Source of the DNA: Phragmites australis | Lineage: Eukaryota > Streptophyta > Magnoliopsida > Poales > Poaceae | Direction of reading: 5' to 3' | Length of the DNA: 64,000 nucleotides | NCBI RefSeq assembly: GCF_958298935.1 | Contig: NC_084944.1 | Span: 17,019,679-17,083,678, forward strand | Shown here: positions 58,066 through 64,000 of the stretch, one piece after another | Layout: each line of letters opens with the position of its first letter | Numbering within the stretch: position 1 is the stretch's first letter | Program-made: the position numbers and the translations under genes | Notes under the pieces: generated by a model | Databases searched by the model: none | The model's input: only the letters and a program-made list of their open reading frames with translations | What the model was told of the DNA's origin: nothing

Positions 58066-58850
58066 TGACTCCTCTTCTTCTTCTTCATGTTGATGGAAGT
58101 ATCTTCGTTGTCACAATCATCATTCTTCTTGTACCGATTTGCATTGCACACCGAGCATCTATCTAAGGCTTCGTACTCTTTACGGTAAATAATACAGTGG
58201 TTCGGACACACGTGTATTTTTTTACATCTAATAACAACGGACATATAAGTTTCTTCGCCTGATAAGTGGTGGTAGACAAGGAGTTAGGTTTCGGAAGCAT
58301 GTTTGCTAAGAGGCTCAACAAATCAGAAAAACTTTTGTCAGACCATCCATTGCTGGCCTTGAACCTTAGAAGTTCAAGCACCGAACGCAACACTATAAAC
58401 TTCTTATCACAACACTTCGATTTCTCATACAAAAGTTCCTTCGATGCCTTCTGTAACGCCTCAAAATTATCTAAACCGCTCGTATCCCTTAACATTTCCT
58501 CCAGATTGAAACTGGTATCATCATCCACCATAACATCGTGTGTTCGACTCCCTCATCATCACCATCAACTTGATCAGCAGCGATGTTATCGTTTGGTTCA
58601 CTTGTACGTTGTTCGCCGTGATTGTACTAGCATGTGTAATCCTTGACAAAACCTCTCAAGATTAAATGTGATTTGATTATGCTTGATTTAACCCATAATT
58701 TCTGGTTCTTGCAATCAGAATATGGACAATATATTTACTTTGTCTTCTTAGTCAAAGCGTCTTTCTCGGTAGCTTCAATAAAAACAGAAAGTCCTTTGAT
58801 GTATATTTCTTCATATCTTGATGTATCGTACATCCATGCTCTGTCCATCT
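58066..58850 (-). pseudogene. CACTA transposase N-terminal fragment
   Basis: From about 58850: MDRAWMYDTSRYEEIYIKGL (transposase-associated domain), then degraded sequence. Then ASNGWSDKSFSDLLSLLANM and LPKPNSLSTTTYQAKKL, then KKIHVCPNHCIIYRKEYEAL and DRCSVCNANRYKKND, the CxxC part that precedes the catalytic core. Frame changes occur near 58600 and 58230; everything after about residue 250 is missing. Confidence 0.85.
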
Positions 58851-58859
58851 TTAACTTCA

Positions 58860-59440
58860 ACTATAAAATTAGATACATAAATTAATTAATGAATAATAAG
58901 ATTAATTTTAAAAAAGATTTTTTAAAAAAAAAATATAGAAAAAAATTGGGCATGTTATGATTATAATATATCTACGCAATTGAATCTACATTGGCGCAAA
59001 TTTATGGTTCAAAACAATATGGATTCATTACTCTCTCTCTACATCTAGATCTAGATCTAGATAAAAAAAATCCCTATTCATGATGAAACCTCCTAGAGGC
59101 TTAAAAAACATCAAATTAAAGCTACAATTTTGAAATATAATGGTAGAATCATGTGAATATACACAATGGAATCAACATTTACACAAATTTTAGTTTATTT
59201 AAGGATCTAAATGGCTAGAACCATGAGCACTTTATAACATTTTCAAACCCTAAATAAGCCATAAATCTAAATTATACTTCAAAAAGATGCTACCCAGGGA
59301 TGAGATACTCTTACCTTATATATCTCCTCTAAGAAATTAAAAACAAAACCTCGCCCCTTTGTTTTCAAAATTCACGTCCGCCACTTGAGCTGCACTGTTC
59401 AAACAACAGTGAGCTCGGTCTGAATCGAGCTCCCCACAGG
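58860..59440. other. Intron or leader sequence of the truncated CACTA
   Basis: AT-rich non-coding DNA between the transposase start and the subterminal repeats, with a short (CTAGAT)n run at 59043-59059. Confidence 0.5.
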
Positions 59441-59791
59441 TAGGCACTATCTATGGGATATTTCCACAGGCGGTTGCTAATGTGAACCTCCTATGAAAAC
59501 TTATTTTCACAGGTGGTTACTTATGTGAACCGCATGTGGAAACATAGCTATTTTCACATACGGTTTACATAAGGAACCGGCTGTGGAAACAAGTTTTCAC
59601 AGGCGGTCCACAACCTCATGGGGCCCGAGCCGATTACTTAGGTGGTTTGTCCTATGAACCGTCTGTAGAAATGAACAGTAAATGTCTCAAAAAATAGCTT
59701 TTGTAGTAGTGATGACTGCACAACGACACAACATACCAGGAAAAAACTTCTTGGATTTTTTAAGATGACGAAACTTCTTTGAAAATATAAT

Positions 59792-61033
59792 CACTACTAA
59801 AAAACTATTTCTAGAGGCGGGTGGTAATTCATTTTCATAGGCGTTTAGCGCACCCGCCTGTGATCGAAGGCCTGTAGAAATGAACGATTTCCACAGGCAC
59901 AAACAAACCGCATGTGAAAATCTATTACCACAGGCGGTTCACTTAAGAAACCGCCTGTGAAAATAGGTTTCCACAGGCGGTTCCTTAACCGGACCGCCTG
60001 TGGAAAATTTATTTCTACAGGTGGTTCCTTAAGCGAACCGCCTGTGATAATCGGTCCCCGAATCGATATTTTTGACACGAAAAAAAGCAAATTTTTTTTA
60101 ATCGACCAGGCAATCCCTGCGGTCACAAGTCACAAGTCAAGCGTTTTCTTCGTGCGAAATACACATGCTACACGTTTTTGGTACTCGAACTCGAAACCTC
60201 TCAGCTCGCGCGAACCGTCCTCACCATCCCATCATAGAACTACTACTGACCATATTAGCATATGTAATTCTTTTGATATCTTTTATCCAAAATTTTAGAT
60301 GATTATTTGGGCATCTAAATGACTTTAAATGAAAAAAATTTCAACTACAAAGTTGTAGATCTTGTCAAGAGATACAATTTTTATAAAAAGTTTGTACTCA
60401 TCGACTTCATATGAAAAGGTTATAAATTTTTTAAGATAAACTGTCATCTAGTTTCACAGACGGTTCACTTAATTAACCACCTGTAAAAATGAACATCAAG
60501 TACTACAGTCGGTTCACATAAAGAACCGCTTGTAGAAATGAGTGATAATTTATTTTAAAAAATTAAGGACAAAAGCTATATAAAAATTGTAGCTCTTGAT
60601 GAGATCTACAACTTTATAGTTGAAACTTTTTTCATTTGAAGTCATTTAGATGCCCAAATAATCATTTGAAACTTAAAACAATTATTTGGACCTCTAAATG
60701 ACTTCGAATAAAAAAATATCAACTACAATGTTGTAGATCTCGTCGATAGCTACAATTTTCATATATAATTTTTCCTCTTCCGACTTTATATGAAAAAGTT
60801 ATAAATTTTTTTAATAGATGGTTATTTCTAGAGGGCGGTTCCTTATATGAACTGCTTATGATAATAGATCATCTATTATCATAGACGGTTCACTTAAGAA
60901 ACCGCCTGTGAAAATTTATTTTCACAAGCGGTCTGTAACAAGGAGACCCTCGCGAACTGTTCAGACGGTTTTTTAAATGAATCGTGTGTGAAAAGGTATC
61001 TTAGGTGTCTTGAAATATAGTTTTTTAGTAGTG
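59792..61033. mobile_element. Non-autonomous CACTA, CACAGGCGGTTC family
   Basis: Starts CACTACTAAAAAACTATTTC and ends ATAGTTTTTTAGTAGTG; target duplication AAT on both sides (59789-59791, 61034-61036). Subterminal CACAGGCGGTTC words lie at 59880-60050 and 60440-60950. The middle (60290-60800) holds three copies (two direct, one inverted) of an AT-rich module with CAACTACAAAGTTGTAGATC, shared with the element at 31370. A B-box-like word (GAGTTCGAGTACC on minus) sits at 60180-60192. No gene. Confidence 0.9.
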
Positions 61034-61036
61034 AAT

Positions 61037-64000
61037 GATATTAGAAAATACTGCATCTAGCTATTGGCATGCATCTTCTCTGTTTTTTGGGAAAACGGTT
61101 TTTAGCCATTGCTAAGCCAATTACGGCTGCCATCATTTTCCTATTTTTCTGCTTGCAACTATTCTCCGTTTTTCACAATTATGGGGACCAAAACTGTGGT
61201 GGGAATGTATTCGTATTAGTATCCAAATCCAACGACGGTAGATTGCAGTTTTAATCGGGTCCACAAAATTTAGCGCCGGATGTTTTGTTTTATTGTCTTG
61301 ATTTCTATAGTATTTTTCTTTTTTCCTAGGCATCATGTTGAGAGGGTCATCTCCTTTTATTAATAGAAATAGATTAACAAAGAGGAGCAACCGAGCTCTA
61401 TAAGGCCTTTTTTTGGGACTTGAGATACAAGTAGAAACCGAAAGCTGCAACCAATCACTTGGGAATAGACCTATTTCACGCTCCTCCTGGCCGTGCTTGG
61501 AAAAGCATGCATGACTAGTCTTGAAATGCCAGGCTCAGCCCGCCGGCATCCCACAAAATCCACAAAATAATAACTTATTGTTATCATGTGTGTGAAAATA
61601 GAGTTAAAAGCTTCATCTGGTTAGTCCCACTATTTTTTTTTGTTCTTTGCTTGAACCAATAGAGTTAAAAGTTATTTTAATGAACTATGTATTTAGTTGA
61701 TTATTATTATGTGATGATTGAAGACGGTTGACGTATGTATGCCTGTCATATGAAAATAACTAATAGATGCCATTTTCTGGGATATCCCACTTTCCAAATG
61801 CTTGAACATGTGCTAATCCAACATGCTTTTATTTTCTCATTAGAAATAATTGCCCTCTTATAAATTAATAGCTTGGAGTGCAGCATGTTAAAATTAGAAG
61901 TAATAACATGAGGATGATGTACTTGGTCTTTTATTATTGCGTAATTTAGTTATCTGGTTACCATAATACTTGTATGGTTTACATTGTTTACTTTATGGAA
62001 AAATACATCCACACTAACACAATGACCGGGCGTTGCAAAACATAAAGATGATAGCAGTGATGAGGTGGCCCAGGGTATTGTGGACAACAAAATGAGATGC
62101 TTATGGTAGCCGTAGGAAGAAAACATCCTCTGGTATCTATTTGTTTTGCACTTTTGCATTTCAGATATACTAAATTCTGAGTTGTGGTGTTTGAACTTGC
62201 CCTTTTTAATCAAATGCATTTCAGAGATACTCAATATAGCGTAGTTTAGTTCTCATATTTTCTTTGGGGTCACAGGTAGTAGCAGAGAGTATATCGTAAC
62301 ATTGTGTGGTTATTCCATGATTGTTTATTGCCACTTTACATTTTTTATCAAGCTGCTAAGAATGTATATCCAAGATTTACTGTTTGATTCACATGTTTAT
62401 TTCTGTTTGTGAAGCTAGAGTCTCTATACTTTCATCCTTTGTTTATAAATTGTCGATACTTGGTTAGTAACTGTAACACAGGACATCTGAACTATGAGGT
62501 TTCATGTATCATTATCATATTGCATCACAAGGGAGAAATTATTTTAACTTTTACATCAAGTGCTTCTGTATTTCTTTTCCAGCCATTTCCTTTTGTGGAT
62601 AAGCAGCACTGGAGATATATTTGGTCACGGTGCATGCTTTGTATTTTATTTTGTAGTAGTAGTGAAATACATCAAATGCTTCCGTATCAGATAGTGCATG
62701 CTTGTGGGACGAGATGTGTAGGAACTCATTTTGTAGTGATGTGATGATGTGAACACTGGGAGTTTTGCGGCAAAAGAAATAGGAAAGAACAATAGGAGGA
62801 TCAACGTGAATTATTTGTGTACATAATGACTGCAAAAATCTTTACTGGCTCATCTTTATTCTTTGCAGTTTTTTTATTTCAGAGATTGATTGTGAAGCTT
62901 GGATATCATGGTCACATACGCCATTCTTTTTTTTTGTGGGGTGTTCTTGTTGTTGAACCAAGATGATGTTAAATGTAGCAGTCCAGTCTTGCATGGCCTG
63001 CTTGAATTCAAAATTTTGTGTTGTGTTGAAGGTAGTTAAAATCTCTACTATGTGCCCCAAACCAGAAAGGTTGGGTTGAGAAAATGCAGATTGGACTGTC
63101 TAGTTGGCATATATTAGTTTTAGTTTTGGAGAATCTGTCAGCTATTTATTTAATAAGTTCATGTGCATGCATGATGCAGTGCAATTCTCACCAACTGACC
63201 CTGATATTGTACTGCAGGAATAGTGTTAATTCTTCACAACCTGATATACTGCAGATTCAATGACAGCTGACATATTTGTTTATCAGACTTGTTCACTTTG
63301 GTAGGATGTTCTTGTTTTCGGTTTGGATTTGTAAAGGGTTACTGCCTGTTACTACCAATTTGATTGAAATTGAGGTAGCCTGTGCCAGGGGGGGGGGGGG
63401 TTCTACAATAATGTGCAGGTTGTAGCTCAGGTGGTTGTTGTGCCTGAAGAAATCCTGCAACTATTCTTGTTTCTTTTCTCAGTGTGGTGAATTGGTGTCC
63501 AAATGTTGATATGTTCTGTTTATATGGAGTAAATTCAATTGATGTTCAGTATCATTGAGCACATATGTAGTCCTTTCACTTGCAACTCCACATATGCACT
63601 CAACTATTTCTAGTTAGATATATTTCTACATATGCCAATTATCCAAATGTTTATAAGTCAGTCAAATTAATCATTGATATCCATGTCATGGTAGAACTAT
63701 GTGATGATATTCAAGTATTTGTAGTTACATATATTGGGACTTTGATCAGAAGAATTGCTCTTTTTATTCAGTTAGCAGTTAGCACCCTTCTTTACCAAAT
63801 TCAAATCCTGCACATGGATGTTATTTCATTATTTTGAATGCAAAATGTTTTTTCGTCTATCCTTTGCAACAGATCTTAAAGTCCAATGATTTTAGACGTG
63901 ATGTAGTAGTGGCCATATAGACGTCATTTTTCATGACTTATGAAAAGCTGCAGAGGTCTTTTTTTAACCATTTCTGAAAGTTGCAGATGTCATTTTTTAA
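61037..64000. other. No gene recognised
   Basis: Nearly 3 kb of T-rich sequence without coding frames of gene-like character. Several T-rich tracts ending in CAG followed by short open stretches (for example near 62582 and 63235) would suit introns of a gene extending beyond the window, but no exon can be identified. A run of twelve or so G lies near 63390. Confidence 0.4.

Larger units (their letters stand above)
58066..59712 (-). mobile_element. Truncated CACTA element, CACAGGCGGTTC family
   Basis: The right end is TTTTGTAGTAGTG at 59712 followed by ATG; ATG also precedes 58066. Subterminal CACAGGCGGTTC words lie at 59440-59660. The transposase begins at 58850 on minus and is cut in mid-gene at 58066, where the left terminus should be. 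A homologous unoccupied site is visible at 55675-55700. Confidence 0.8.

Noticed and set aside
62409..62744. 111-residue open frame near the right end
   Set aside because: No recognisable motif; it contains a T-rich tract with CAG that looks more like an intron end than coding sequence.

Overview
This window is nuclear DNA from a flowering plant, almost certainly a grass (Poaceae, probably panicoid; that placement is inference). It has spliced GC-rich genes with a TATA box, dense CACTA (En/Spm) transposons with several subterminal repeat families, an LTR retrotransposon, and Stowaway-, Harbinger- and hAT-type elements. No bacterial or organellar features are seen. Only two genes look functional. 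Both encode secreted proteins with an Ole e 1-like cysteine domain and a proline/histidine-rich repeat tail. They lie on opposite strands (7029-5171 minus, 35446-36291 plus) with their promoters facing each other across about 28 kb of transposons.

Layout. 1-1507: broken Ty3/gypsy pol fragment. 2816-4070: non-autonomous CACTA. 5171-7029: gene 1, seven repeat units. 7987-14794: decayed CACTA with Tnp2-like and Tnp1-like pseudogenes, abutting a FAR1-like gene fragment (14795-15623). 15600-21900: unexplained degenerate-word arrays, a foldback element and a hAT element with an 8-bp target duplication. 22001-22307: Harbinger-like MITE. 22554-29281: gag-only copia-like LTR element. 30720-30942: Stowaway MITE. 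31067-33080: a CACTA element with a second CACTA (31370-32615) inserted in it. 35446-36291: gene 2, two repeat units. 36524-37748: CACTA carrying a PPR gene fragment.

37924-54530 holds two related CACTA elements arranged tail to tail. Element A (37924-42905, target duplication GTA) is an internal-deletion derivative. Element B (43268-54530, target duplication CTG) is 11.3 kb and structurally almost complete. It has both transposon genes, three visible lesions in the transposase, and a captured exon of a CBP60-like calmodulin-binding protein. Both elements share two adjacent hairpins in the leader upstream of the transposase start. 54531-64000 holds a duplicated fragment of an unidentified gene, a Harbinger-like MITE, a truncated CACTA with a visible empty-site counterpart, another intact CACTA, and about 3 kb with nothing I can identify.

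The strongest signals for a second look are the conserved double hairpin in the CACTA leaders, the tail-to-tail A/B pair, the 19-bp E2F-like promoter word shared by the two host genes, the host-gene captures (CBP60, PPR), and the inverted degenerate-octamer arrays that fit no family I can name.
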